From Synechococcus sp. Nb3U1 (GTDB lineage Bacteria; Cyanobacteriota; Cyanobacteriia; Thermostichales; Thermostichaceae): a stretch of 64,000 bases of DNA. Where the stretch lies: positions 744,001 through 808,000 of the forward strand of contig NZ_JAKFYQ010000002.1 in the NCBI RefSeq assembly GCF_021533835.1, in the 5' to 3' direction. This document shows, piece by piece, positions 9,584 through 18,167 of this stretch (position 1 is the first letter of the stretch; each line of letters begins with the position of its first letter). Made by a program: the position numbers and the translations under genes. Under the pieces are notes generated by a model. The model ran no database searches. It had not been told where the DNA came from and saw only the letters and a program-made list of their open reading frames with translations.

Positions 9584-9724
9584 AAAAAGGAGGAAAATCT
9601 CTTGGGGATGAGATAATAGTGCAAGTAGCGCTTGCATCCTGGAAAAGTCTGAGTTGAGATGACCTTTGAGGGTTCGAGCAGCCTTAGGCAGACTTAGACC
9701 GTCGCAGACGCAGCACAGAACAGT

Positions 9725-10996
9725 ATGGACATCGGCAGCATCGACCAGTGGATATGGGGTGGAGGGATCGCGTTGGCCTCCATTCTTTGGGCTGAGATCG
9801 TGCGGGATATTCGCCATTGGCTGGCTCACGGTTGGCCCTGGCTGATGCCCAAGCACAACCTGCACCATCGCCTATTTCGCCGCGATCTGAGCGTGGTGGA
9901 CGGGCAACTGTACCGGGAATCTCAGTGGCACCACGATGTGCCGGAAGCCGTGACGATGATCCTGACCGGGATCCCTTGGGTGGTCTTGTTAGGCTGGGGA
10001 TCCTGGCTGAATGGCGTGGCGGCAACGGTGGGCATTGTCTACTCCGCCAGCTTTTTGGTCTCGGGGATGCTGCGGGGCTGGGGTCTGGCCCTAGAAACTG
10101 ATATCACCCATCAACCGGGGCCTTTTCGATTTCCGCCCAGCCAATGGCATGTCAACCGCACCTACCACTGGCGGCACCACTTCGACGATACCAATGCTTA
10201 TTTCTGCGGCACCCTGACGTTTGTGGATCGGATGATGGGCACCAGTCTTTCTTTAAAGGGCAAGCGAGTGGCGGTCACAGGGGCCTCTGGCACCCTTGGA
10301 CATGGGCTGTTGAAGCACCTCCACCGGCAGGGGGCCAAAGTCATCGCCCTCAGTTCTCAGCCGGATCCCATTCAAATTGAGATGGATGGGCAACTGCAAG
10401 CTGTAGAAACGATCCATTGGCAGGTGGGGCAGGAGGGATCCCTGCTGGATCTTTTCGAGCGCATCGATATTCTCGTTCTCAACCACGGCCTCAATGTTCA
10501 TGGTGCTCGGGATGCGGAGGCAGTTCGCCGATCCTATGCCGTCAATACCTTCTCCAGTTGGCGCCTGATGGAATTGTTCTTCCAGACGGTGCGCAGCAAC
10601 CCGGAGGTGGCCACCAAAGAGGTTTGGGTGAACACCTCAGAGGCCGAAGTCAGCCCCGCCTTTAGCCCCCTCTACGAGCTTTCCAAACGCGCCCTTGGGG
10701 ATTTGGTTACCCTGCGCCGTCTAGATGCCCCCTGTGTGGTGCGCAAGCTGATCCTAGGGCCCTTCAAGAGCAATCTCAACCCGATTGGGGTCATGTCTGG
10801 AGATTGGGTCGCGGCTCAGATCTTGGCTCAAGCCAAGCGTGACTGCCGCAACATTATCGTCACCATTAACCCTTTCACCTACCTGTTTTTCCCCCTGAAA
10901 GAACTGGCTGTAGGCACCTATTTCCGGCTGTTTAGTCGTTCTCTCCCCCATCCAGAAGCCGCTGCTTCCAACTCCGATGGGATCCCTGTGGTTTGA
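9725..10996 (+). CDS. Bifunctional fatty-acid-hydroxylase-like (sterol desaturase) / short-chain dehydrogenase fusion
   Basis: 423 residues in two modules. The N-terminal half has histidine clusters of the membrane di-iron hydroxylase/desaturase superfamily: HNLHH (about 44-48), QWHHD (68-71) and WRHHFDD (about 149-155), with hydrophobic segments between. The C-terminal half is a short-chain dehydrogenase with VAVTGASGTLGHG (about 184-196) for NAD(P) binding and YELSK (about 317-321) as the YxxxK catalytic pair. This fusion is a recurrent cyanobacterial annotation, and its substrate is not established. One protein could hydroxylate a lipid and then oxidise or reduce the product; that is inference. 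Gaps of about 140 and 170 bp suggest it is transcribed alone. Confidence 0.85.
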   Translation: MDIGSIDQWIWGGGIALASILWAEIVRDIRHWLAHGWPWLMPKHNLHHRLFRRDLSVVDGQLYRESQWHHDVPEAVTMILTGIPWVVLLGWGSWLNGVAATVGIVYSASFLVSGMLRGWGLALETDITHQPGPFRFPPSQWHVNRTYHWRHHFDDTNAYFCGTLTFVDRMMGTSLSLKGKRVAVTGASGTLGHGLLKHLHRQGAKVIALSSQPDPIQIEMDGQLQAVETIHWQVGQEGSLLDLFERIDILVLNHGLNVHGARDAEAVRRSYAVNTFSSWRLMELFFQTVRSNPEVATKEVWVNTSEAEVSPAFSPLYELSKRALGDLVTLRRLDAPCVVRKLILGPFKSNLNPIGVMSGDWVAAQILAQAKRDCRNIIVTINPFTYLFFPLKELAVGTYFRLFSRSLPHPEAAASNSDGIPVV

Positions 10997-11166
10997 GGGG
11001 ATCCCTACCTGGCCAGTCCTGTGGCATTTCGCGCAGAAGTAGAGTAAGACAAGAGCAGGTTCCAATGCGCAAGCTGGAACTTCTCTGAGTGTGAGAATAC
11101 CCTTCCTTGGGGTGTTGCAATGGTTCGGTTCTTGGTGGGTTTCTGTGTGAGGAGTAGGAGTGAGAT

Positions 11167-11931
11167 ATGAAAGTTGCGCGCGAATGGGTGGGCGCGGTTC
11201 TCTGGGTAGTGGGCGGCACATTCATGCCGGGGCTTTTGTCCGGTTGCGCCATCCCTATGCCTTCTGCATCCGCTGAGGTTTCTGAAATTCAGGTGCGTTT
11301 GGTGCATGTGGCCCCCAATACCCCTCGGATCGACCTAGAGGTGGGTGGGGTGAGGGCTGCTCAGTATGTGGCCTACGGCTCCGTGAGCGAGTACGTGCGG
11401 ATGCCTGCAGGTGAGTACGATATTGTCTTGTCTTCGACGCCTGAAAAAATTGATCTTAATCAACCCTTGCGTTTCGATGTTGCCGCCAGAACCGTAGCTA
11501 GCTTACGGGGTGGGGGGGTGTTTTCGGTGGTTGCCACCGACGAGCCGAATCGCATGACAGCTTTGGTTCTGGAAGACAACATTAATCCCCTCTTCGATCA
11601 AGCACTGGTGCGGTTTGTTCATGCGGCTCCCGATGCGCCAGCTCTGCAGTGGCGGGGAGAACAAGACCGGATCCTTTTACCTCGGCTAGCCTTCGGTGAA
11701 GTGTCTACCTTTCAAGCGATGCGACCTGGGTTTACGCAAATTCAGGTGGCTCCAGCCCCCTCGACCACACCCGGTGTGCAGTCCACGGCTAGTAGCTCTG
11801 CCTTAGAACGGTTTGATCTTCAGCTGGAAGCAGGCAAAGTGTACACCCTTTACGTGGCGGGTCTGTTGCGCAGCAAGCCGGGACTGGATCTGGTACTGGC
11901 GGAGGAAACTCGCGCTCGCAAACTCCTGTAG
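11167..11931 (+). CDS. DUF4397 lipoprotein
   Basis: 254 residues. An N-terminal lipoprotein signal ends at LLSGC (Cys near residue 27). Two DUF4397-type repeats follow: one around VRLVHVAPNTPRIDLEVGG and a second around VRFVHAAPDAPALQWRG, each the start of an immunoglobulin-like beta sandwich. DUF4397 proteins are secreted or surface-anchored with no defined function. A GGAG site lies before the ATG. Confidence 0.8.
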   Translation: MKVAREWVGAVLWVVGGTFMPGLLSGCAIPMPSASAEVSEIQVRLVHVAPNTPRIDLEVGGVRAAQYVAYGSVSEYVRMPAGEYDIVLSSTPEKIDLNQPLRFDVAARTVASLRGGGVFSVVATDEPNRMTALVLEDNINPLFDQALVRFVHAAPDAPALQWRGEQDRILLPRLAFGEVSTFQAMRPGFTQIQVAPAPSTTPGVQSTASSSALERFDLQLEAGKVYTLYVAGLLRSKPGLDLVLAEETRARKLL

Positions 11932-12117
11932 ACAGACTTCTGTTTTTTATCCCTCTACAGCCTTTCCTCTTCTTTGCCTCTTAATAGTCTTAATAGTGAT
12001 TATAGTGAGTTCTGGGATCCCCTGGATGCCCACAAACAGCCTGTGTTGGGTTCAGAACGGCGCACCAACAGGCTGGAGTTGGTAGCAGGGAACAGTGACC
12101 TCGAGGTGAGGAAGCAG

Positions 12118-12894
12118 ATGGACTCCTTGTTTCAAGTGGTGGTGCTCAACCAAACCCCAGATCCGGAACGGGTGATCTACCAGGCCATGCACCAGGACTA
12201 CAGCCCTGGATTTGTTACGGCTGAGGATCGGATCCCGGAAAAGTATGGAGAGGCAGTTGTTAAACATTTGCTAGAGGGGAATCGTGGGCATTATGGCCCT
12301 CTTGAGCACCCCCAGATAACTTTTGGGGTCGGTCATTTTCCCCATACGGTGATGCAACAAGCCCGTACCCATCGGGTGGGAATTTCGTTTGATGTTCAAT
12401 CTTTTCGCTATACTGGCCAGCAAATTTCTGTATTGGGAAAATCCCTCATTGAGGGATCCCCAGCCCCCCATGCCTCTGACACAGTTGTGCCATTAGAAGC
12501 CAAGCTAGAAACTCTATTTTATCTACCTGAAACGGTTAAAGAAGGCAAAGCCAAAACTCGTCAAGGCTTTAAGCCTATTTCACCCGAGGCAATGGATATT
12601 ATTCTGGAGCAGTATCGAAATCAGGCAATTGCCTACTATCGCTTGGTGGAAGAGTGCGGATTACCCTACGAAGATGCCCGCAACATCATTGGATACGGGA
12701 TCCGCCAGCATTTCGTGGTTTCCTTTAATTGCCGTAGCCTGATGCATTTTCTGGATCTGCGAGCCAAAGAGGATGCCCAGCGGGAAATTCAGCAACTTTG
12801 TGAATTGATCTGGCCACATTTTGAGGCATGGTGTCCGCATGTGGCGGCTTGGTACTACAAAAATCGCTGGGGCAAGGCAAGATTGTCTCCTTAA
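12118..12894 (+). CDS. thyX: FAD-dependent thymidylate synthase ThyX
   Basis: A 258-residue flavin-dependent thymidylate synthase that methylates dUMP to dTMP with methylene-tetrahydrofolate and NAD(P)H. The ThyX signature appears as RTHRVGISFDVQSFRY, the RHRxxSxNxxSxR region with local substitutions. GHYGPLEHPQITF upstream and IRQHFVVSFNCRSLMHFLDLR downstream are typical of the family. I chose the ATG at 12118, which follows GAGGTGAGG. The frame is open further upstream to a TTG at 11974, but that extension is not family-like. ThyX usually replaces ThyA. Confidence 0.93.
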   Translation: MDSLFQVVVLNQTPDPERVIYQAMHQDYSPGFVTAEDRIPEKYGEAVVKHLLEGNRGHYGPLEHPQITFGVGHFPHTVMQQARTHRVGISFDVQSFRYTGQQISVLGKSLIEGSPAPHASDTVVPLEAKLETLFYLPETVKEGKAKTRQGFKPISPEAMDIILEQYRNQAIAYYRLVEECGLPYEDARNIIGYGIRQHFVVSFNCRSLMHFLDLRAKEDAQREIQQLCELIWPHFEAWCPHVAAWYYKNRWGKARLSP

Positions 12895-12959
12895 AACTTG
12901 AATCTATGCAGTAGGAGGAGATAAGGATAAGTTGGGATGGCCTCTTGAAGTCCCAAATA

Positions 12960-13031
<72 letters not shown>

Positions 13032-13170
13032 CTAGCTGCTGCTCATTGGAGAGCAGGATTTCTATCCTACACGATTATCAGCGCTGCACGGCAGGATCTA
13101 GAATTTTCAACCCAAGATAGCCGGGATCCCGTCTGCCCGCTACAGTAAAGGTCAGGGATCCGGGGGCACC

Positions 13171-13911
13171 ATGGCCTTTTCACCGACCGAAGAAGCCATT
13201 TCTCTGCTCATTGATTTGGCAGAGCGGGGGGAAATCGACCCCTGGGATGTGCAGGTGATCGAGGTGATCGATCGCTTCTTGACTCGCATGGCTCCCACCA
13301 GCAGCAGCCATGATCTGTCTGAGTCGGGACAAGCCCTGCTGTATGCCGCCATGTTGGTGTATCTCAAGGCGATGGCTTTGGCGGAACCGGAAGTGGGAGA
13401 AGCCAACGAAGACCTGATGGATTTGGGGACGGATCCCTTGCCCGGCTGGTCTTTGGCCCAGTTGGATCGCGTTTTACAACCCAGAGCCGTTCCCCGTCTT
13501 AGCCGCACCCGACCGGTTACTCTCAAAGAATTGATCGGCCACCTGCAAGAGCTAGAAACCCTGTTGGAACAACGGCCTGAATCCGCTCCTAAGCCCCTAA
13601 CCCAACGGATTACCCGCAAACAAGCGCTATCGGCCATTACCCAACTGGCCCACCCCGAAAATCTTCTAGAAACCACCGCCGAACTGGAATCTCTGCTGGC
13701 ACAACTGTGGCAACAGGGCTTTGCCCACATGAGCTTTGGGGATCTCCAGCAGTACTTTCGCCAAACAAGCTCCGCCGGATCCGTTCACCCGATTCAACTG
13801 TTTTGGTCGTTGTTATTGATGGCCTCTCGTTCCCAGGTGGAGTTGCACCAAGAGGAATTTTACGGCCCGTTGACAATCCTGCCCTACAGACCGGGATCCC
13901 CAGTCGAGTAA
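13171..13911 (+). CDS. scpA: Segregation and condensation protein A (ScpA)
   Basis: 246 residues. The N-terminus LLIDLAERGEIDPWDVQVIEVIDRFL is the ScpA/kleisin start that binds the SMC neck. The ScpA C-terminal winged-helix region lies around residues 160-245, with LWQQGFAHMSFGDLQQYF. ScpA joins SMC to ScpB in the bacterial condensin that compacts and segregates the chromosome. As is common in cyanobacteria, scpB is not adjacent. Confidence 0.85.
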   Translation: MAFSPTEEAISLLIDLAERGEIDPWDVQVIEVIDRFLTRMAPTSSSHDLSESGQALLYAAMLVYLKAMALAEPEVGEANEDLMDLGTDPLPGWSLAQLDRVLQPRAVPRLSRTRPVTLKELIGHLQELETLLEQRPESAPKPLTQRITRKQALSAITQLAHPENLLETTAELESLLAQLWQQGFAHMSFGDLQQYFRQTSSAGSVHPIQLFWSLLLMASRSQVELHQEEFYGPLTILPYRPGSPVE

Positions 13912-13965
13912 GTCCTCACATTCAGGGATCCCGATTTGAGCCAGTTGACACAGAGAAATAGGGTC

Positions 13966-14436
13966 TCAGTCGTGGTTGCTCTCCCGCTGACCCTCCGAGT
14001 CGTGCCTAGCACAATCCACCCGTTTCAGGTCTTCCCCGTTTAGGCGTACCGGCAGCTCGGCAGTAGCCTCCCGATCCAGATAGTAATCTTCGAGCAGACG
14101 TTCCCCATTCGGATGGTCTTCGCTCTCAGCGGCCAGTAGCGGTAGACCCAACAATTCAGCGGGGGGACAATCTTCGGAAATGGGCAAATCGGCCGTGCTG
14201 AGCATCCCTTTGGGAATGGTAGAGAGGCGTTGAGCTACCGCTCCAATGCTTTCGAGGCGAACCATCTCTTCCCAGGAGCAGATCTCCTCCTCATCCTCCG
14301 TTTCGTAGCGAACCAAAATGGTATCCCCTTCGATATCGAGGATCTTGGCTCGTTCTAGCCATCGTCCTTGATCGCGCAGGTAGATCCACACATCTTTGCC
14401 TTCGCGGCTGAGTTGATAGATCCTACGATGAAGCAC
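13966..14436 (-). CDS. Conserved cyanobacterial protein, DUF6679-like
   Basis: 156 residues. The well-ordered N-terminal half contains RWLERAKILDIEGDTILVRYETEDEEEICSWEE-type beta strands (split here across residues 25-58) and MVRLESIGAVAQRL. The acidic C-terminal half appears disordered. I recognise it as a conserved cyanobacterial family, probably DUF6679, of unknown function; the family name is from memory. It has no signal peptide. It is monocistronic and converges on scpA. Confidence 0.7.
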   Translation of the reverse strand: MLHRRIYQLSREGKDVWIYLRDQGRWLERAKILDIEGDTILVRYETEDEEEICSWEEMVRLESIGAVAQRLSTIPKGMLSTADLPISEDCPPAELLGLPLLAAESEDHPNGERLLEDYYLDREATAELPVRLNGEDLKRVDCARHDSEGQRESNHD

Positions 14437-14626
14437 CGTCCCCTCCTGAGGTAAAAGATCCAGGCAGAACTGTTGTTGGGGTTACCCAGTTCATCCCTTC
14501 ATCTTAGCGGCTGGATCCCTAGCCTGTACGTCGAAGTCCAGAAGTAGAGCTTCCACAACACTCGGCGGAGGCCAAGCTTAGGTGAGGATAGCTACAGAAC
14601 CGTTCATTCTAAAGTGTTGAAGTACC

Positions 14627-15487
14627 ATGCGCATTGCCATCGTCGGGTTAGGGTTGATCGGTGGATCCCTGGCCCTCAAGCTGACCGAACAGGGATATGC
14701 CGTTTTTGGGATCAGCCGTAACCTGATGACTTGTGAACAAGCGCTGGCGCTAGGAGCTGTGCAAGCCTGCGGAACGGAGTTGGCCCAGTTGCAGGCATGG
14801 GATCCCCAATTGGTGCTGATCTGCACCCCATTAGAGCAGGTTTTGCCTACTCTGACAGCTCTCCTACCCTATCTGTCGGCGGAGACGGTAGTCAGCGATG
14901 TGGGTTCGGTCAAGCAACCGATTGTTCGCCCTGCCACGCAGCTATGGCCTTTGTTTGTGGGTGGACATCCCATGGCGGGCAAAACCACCCAAGGGATCCA
15001 GTCTGCCGAAGCAGACTTGTTTGTAGGGCGGCCTTATGTCCTCACCCCGATTGCCGAAACTCGGCCCCAAACCCTGGAGATTTTGCAGGAACTGGTTGCT
15101 GTTGTTGGGGCGGAAGGGGTCTTCACGGATCCCGCCCGACATGATCGGGCGGTGGCCTGGATTAGCCATTTGCCGGTCATGATTAGTGCCAGTTTAATCA
15201 CATCCGTCAGCCAAGAAGTGGATCCGGTAATCCTGGAATTGGCTCGCACCCTGGCAAGTAGCGGCTTTCGGGATACCAGTCGTGTCGGCGGAGGGATCCC
15301 GCAGTTGGGATTAGAGATGGCCCGTCACAACCGACAGGCGGTGCTGGCAAACCTGCGCAGTTACCAACAACACCTGCAGCAGATAGAAACCTGGATTGAG
15401 AAAGAACAATGGGATGGGCTGAGCCAATTCCTGGAGCAAACTCAGCGGGAATGGCGGCAATTTCCAGTCAATCAACCGCAACCTTAG
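14627..15487 (+). CDS. tyrA: Prephenate/arogenate dehydrogenase
   Basis: 286 residues. An N-terminal Rossmann fold has IAIVGLGLIGGSLALKL (GxGxxG at residues 6-11). TyrA-specific motifs follow: VSDVGSVK, GGHPMAGKTTQG and DRAVAWISHLPVMISASL. It oxidises arogenate (the usual cyanobacterial substrate) or prephenate in tyrosine synthesis, with NADP(H) preferred in cyanobacterial homologues. It ends without an ACT domain, as in the short cyanobacterial form. The ATG at 14627 starts right at the Rossmann fold. Confidence 0.92.
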   Translation: MRIAIVGLGLIGGSLALKLTEQGYAVFGISRNLMTCEQALALGAVQACGTELAQLQAWDPQLVLICTPLEQVLPTLTALLPYLSAETVVSDVGSVKQPIVRPATQLWPLFVGGHPMAGKTTQGIQSAEADLFVGRPYVLTPIAETRPQTLEILQELVAVVGAEGVFTDPARHDRAVAWISHLPVMISASLITSVSQEVDPVILELARTLASSGFRDTSRVGGGIPQLGLEMARHNRQAVLANLRSYQQHLQQIETWIEKEQWDGLSQFLEQTQREWRQFPVNQPQP

Positions 15488-15624
15488 GAAGGATCTGGAT
15501 CCCTTGCCCATGCCGGGAGACTCCCACAGCACTGTGTAACAGAACTGCGCAATAGTGCCTTGCCTTTCATCACAAGTATTTTTACAGTTGAAAAACAAAC
15601 ATTCGATTACCCTAACCAGAGCCT

Positions 15625-16368
15625 GTGAGCACCCTCCTTGCTGAAGATGATGTTCTGTACCGTCAACATGTGCACAACCTGCTGATGCAGCATTTGCCTC
15701 AGTTTGGGCCGGTGTACACAGCCTCGAATGGTACAGAAGCCTTGGAGCTCGCTCGTCAGCACCATCCCAGCTTCATGCTGATGGATATTCGTATGCCCGA
15801 GATGACCGGGATCGAGGTGGCCCGTCAGGTTTGGTCGGAGCGGCCCAATACCCGCATCGTTTTTTGGTCTCATTTTGCCGATGAAGTTTATGTGCGGGAG
15901 CTCCACAAGATCGTCCCTCCCCAAACGGTGTACGGATATCTCTTGAAAAACTGCACGGATGAAAAGTTGGTCAGTGCTATTCAAGCGGTGGTGCAAGACG
16001 AGCAGTGTGTGATCGACCGCGAGGTGCGTGGGGTAGATTCCCGCTCCCAAAACAAAATTACCGGCCTGAGCGATGCCGAGTACGAAGTGTTGATCGATAT
16101 TGCCCTGGGTCTGACGGATCAAGCGATTGCCTCACGACGGTTCTTGTCCCGCCGCGGGGTGACCAATCGGTTGCGCAACCTCTACGACAAGCTAGAAGTC
16201 AGCAACGACCAAATTGAGAGCGATGAATGGGGCACAACCTTTAGTTTGCGTGCCCGTGCCATTCGTCTCGCCTTTAAACGGGGATTGATCAATGCTCAAC
16301 TTTTGGATGAAGAGGAAGTGCAATTGGATCACTGGCTAAGCCGATATCGACTGGAGCCGTTGGACTAA
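15625..16368 (+). CDS. Response regulator with LuxR-type helix-turn-helix output
   Basis: 247 residues. The receiver domain covers residues 1-125: acidic residues AEDD near 6-9, phospho-acceptor Asp in LMDIRMPEMTG (about 53), and lysine in YLLKN (about 111). The C-terminal part GLSDAEYEVLIDIALGLTDQ resembles a LuxR/FixJ helix-turn-helix, but its recognition helix (RRGVTNRLRNLYDKLEV) is diverged. No histidine kinase is adjacent. The start is GTG. The 3' end overlaps the convergent FtsL-like gene by 4 bases. Confidence 0.85.
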   Translation: MSTLLAEDDVLYRQHVHNLLMQHLPQFGPVYTASNGTEALELARQHHPSFMLMDIRMPEMTGIEVARQVWSERPNTRIVFWSHFADEVYVRELHKIVPPQTVYGYLLKNCTDEKLVSAIQAVVQDEQCVIDREVRGVDSRSQNKITGLSDAEYEVLIDIALGLTDQAIASRRFLSRRGVTNRLRNLYDKLEVSNDQIESDEWGTTFSLRARAIRLAFKRGLINAQLLDEEEVQLDHWLSRYRLEPLD

Positions 16369-16916
16369 TAACCAATGGGATAGAAAATTGCTGCTTTTGC
16401 AGAATCTTGCAGGGCTTTGGGTAAATGCTGCTCTGAGGACTGACCGGCATCCTGTGCGCCTTGGTTGGGGAGGGCTATCGGCACCTCGATCATCCGATCC
16501 GGCACTAGGGGAACCATTTCAGAGCGGCTGGCGGTTTCTCGCAAAGAGTTGGCGATGGACTCTTGGGTGAGCAAAAATTGCCGTTCGTTGCGCTGCATCT
16601 GCTGCCAAACTTGGTAGCGCTGGCTCCACTGGCTTTGGGTATGAACGGTCCAACTGTAAAGACTCAGCACTGAAAACCCAGAGACAATGGCCACCCCTGT
16701 GGAGATTTGTTTCCACCAGCTTAGATATTCTGTCCAAACGGGATCCCGGCTGTAGGGATGGGCAGATTTGAGAGGTCGGGGGCGACTGACTTGACCGAAA
16801 AGGGAAGGTGTTGGGGAAGGCATCCGTTCGCGGCGGCGGGGAGGTAAAGCAGAGCTTTTGGGGCGGACAGGGAGACGACTGCGGCCGCGGCCCGCATCAA
16901 AAGGCTGGCTAACCAT
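16365..16916 (-). CDS. Small single-pass membrane protein behind rsmH, FtsL-like by position
   Basis: 183 residues. A basic, Pro/Arg-rich cytoplasmic N-terminus (1-65) leads to one membrane segment (about 72-92, VAIVSGFSVLSLYSW). A predicted helical, Gln-rich stretch follows (WSQRYQVWQQMQRNERQFLLTQ), then an extracytoplasmic tail. It lies 92 bases downstream of rsmH on the same strand. In the dcw cluster of many bacteria this place belongs to ftsL, a bitopic division protein with a short coiled coil. Sequence similarity to FtsL cannot be judged by eye, so the assignment rests on topology and position only. Confidence 0.7.
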   Translation of the reverse strand: MVSQPFDAGRGRSRLPVRPKSSALPPRRRERMPSPTPSLFGQVSRPRPLKSAHPYSRDPVWTEYLSWWKQISTGVAIVSGFSVLSLYSWTVHTQSQWSQRYQVWQQMQRNERQFLLTQESIANSLRETASRSEMVPLVPDRMIEVPIALPNQGAQDAGQSSEQHLPKALQDSAKAAIFYPIGY

Positions 16917-17008
16917 GCTGCTTAGACCTCACACACAACCAACACACACCCAAAGGGATCCAATCCATCCAACCTGGCGGAGGCTTAAAAACTTCTGCCG
17001 ATTTCGAT

Positions 17009-17956
17009 TCACTGTATCCGATCTTTCGGGATTAGGCGCAGGTTGTCTTCAATGTTGCTCTGGCTACGGGCAGCCACGCGCAGCTTGGCAGAACGGGCGC
17101 GGGGATTGTGCCGCATTTCCGATTCCGTGGGTTGTAGAGGCTTGGGCGTGAGCACTTGCCAGCGGGGATCCGTGCGAAAAGCCCATTTCACCAGACGATC
17201 TTCCAAACTGTGAAAACTAATCACCGCCAACCGACCGCCGGGTTTCAGCCAGTTGGGGGCTTGGGCCAGCAGGGTTTCCAACACCTCCAGCTCATGGTTC
17301 ACCGCAATACGCAGCGCTTGAAAAACCCGCGTTGCGGGATGGATACGACCCTGACGAGCCGCAGGGGGAACCGCTTGCCAGATCACATCCGCCAACTGAG
17401 TTGTGGTCAACAGGGGACGGGACTGTTCGATGCGCCGGGCAATACGCCGGGCAAACCGTTCTTCCCCATAGCGGCTAAAAATGTCGATTAACGCTTCCAC
17501 CTCATGATGATTGACCCAATCAGCAGCCGTCTCTTGTGCTGCGCTAGCATCCATGCGCATATCCAGTGGCCCCTCGGCGCGAAAGCTGAAACCCCGTTCA
17601 GGTTGATCCAGTTGCGGGGAGCTCACCCCCAAATCCGCCACGATCCCATCAAACGGGATCCTCTCCCCCCGGTCATCCTGAAAACCATAGTGTTGCAGCT
17701 CAAACTTGGCGAAATTCAGGTGCCAGAGTTTGACCCGGCGGCCCTCCAAGGGGATCCCTGCCGCAACAAAACGAGCCTGGGCCGCCTCTAAAGCCAGAGG
17801 ATCTTGATCCAACCCCATGACTTGAGCGGCTCCCCCCCGCAGCAGCGCTAACGTATGTCCACCCCCGCCTAAGGTCACATCCAAAAAAATTCCGCCCGAC
17901 TGAGGTTGCAGGTAGGCCACGACCTCCTCCGTCAAAACGGACTCATGTTGATACAA
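17009..17956 (-). CDS. rsmH: 16S rRNA (cytosine1402-N4)-methyltransferase RsmH (MraW)
   Basis: 315 residues, full length for the family. SAM-binding motif DVTLGGGGHT lies near residue 25 and DQDPLALEAA near 50. Family motifs DGIVADLGVSSPQLD and ISFHSLEDRLVKW are present. It methylates N4 of C1402 in the ribosomal decoding centre. In many bacteria it heads the division/cell-wall cluster, and here it is followed on the same strand by a small bitopic membrane protein. Confidence 0.94.
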   Translation of the reverse strand: MYQHESVLTEEVVAYLQPQSGGIFLDVTLGGGGHTLALLRGGAAQVMGLDQDPLALEAAQARFVAAGIPLEGRRVKLWHLNFAKFELQHYGFQDDRGERIPFDGIVADLGVSSPQLDQPERGFSFRAEGPLDMRMDASAAQETAADWVNHHEVEALIDIFSRYGEERFARRIARRIEQSRPLLTTTQLADVIWQAVPPAARQGRIHPATRVFQALRIAVNHELEVLETLLAQAPNWLKPGGRLAVISFHSLEDRLVKWAFRTDPRWQVLTPKPLQPTESEMRHNPRARSAKLRVAARSQSNIEDNLRLIPKDRIQ

Positions 17957-18167
17957 CTCGGTCTCCCAACACTGCGGTTCTTAGTCTAGTCGGCGGAGGA
18001 AGCAGGGGATCCCGACTTGGGAGGAGTGCCAGAAATCCCAACCGGCGGGAAAACAACCCGTAGTGTTTCAAAATCTCGAAAACAGGTACCCAACACTGCT
18101 GACAGTGGCAGAGGGGATCGTTTAGGGTTTATTCTATCCGCAACATCCACAAAAGGGGCCAGCCACC

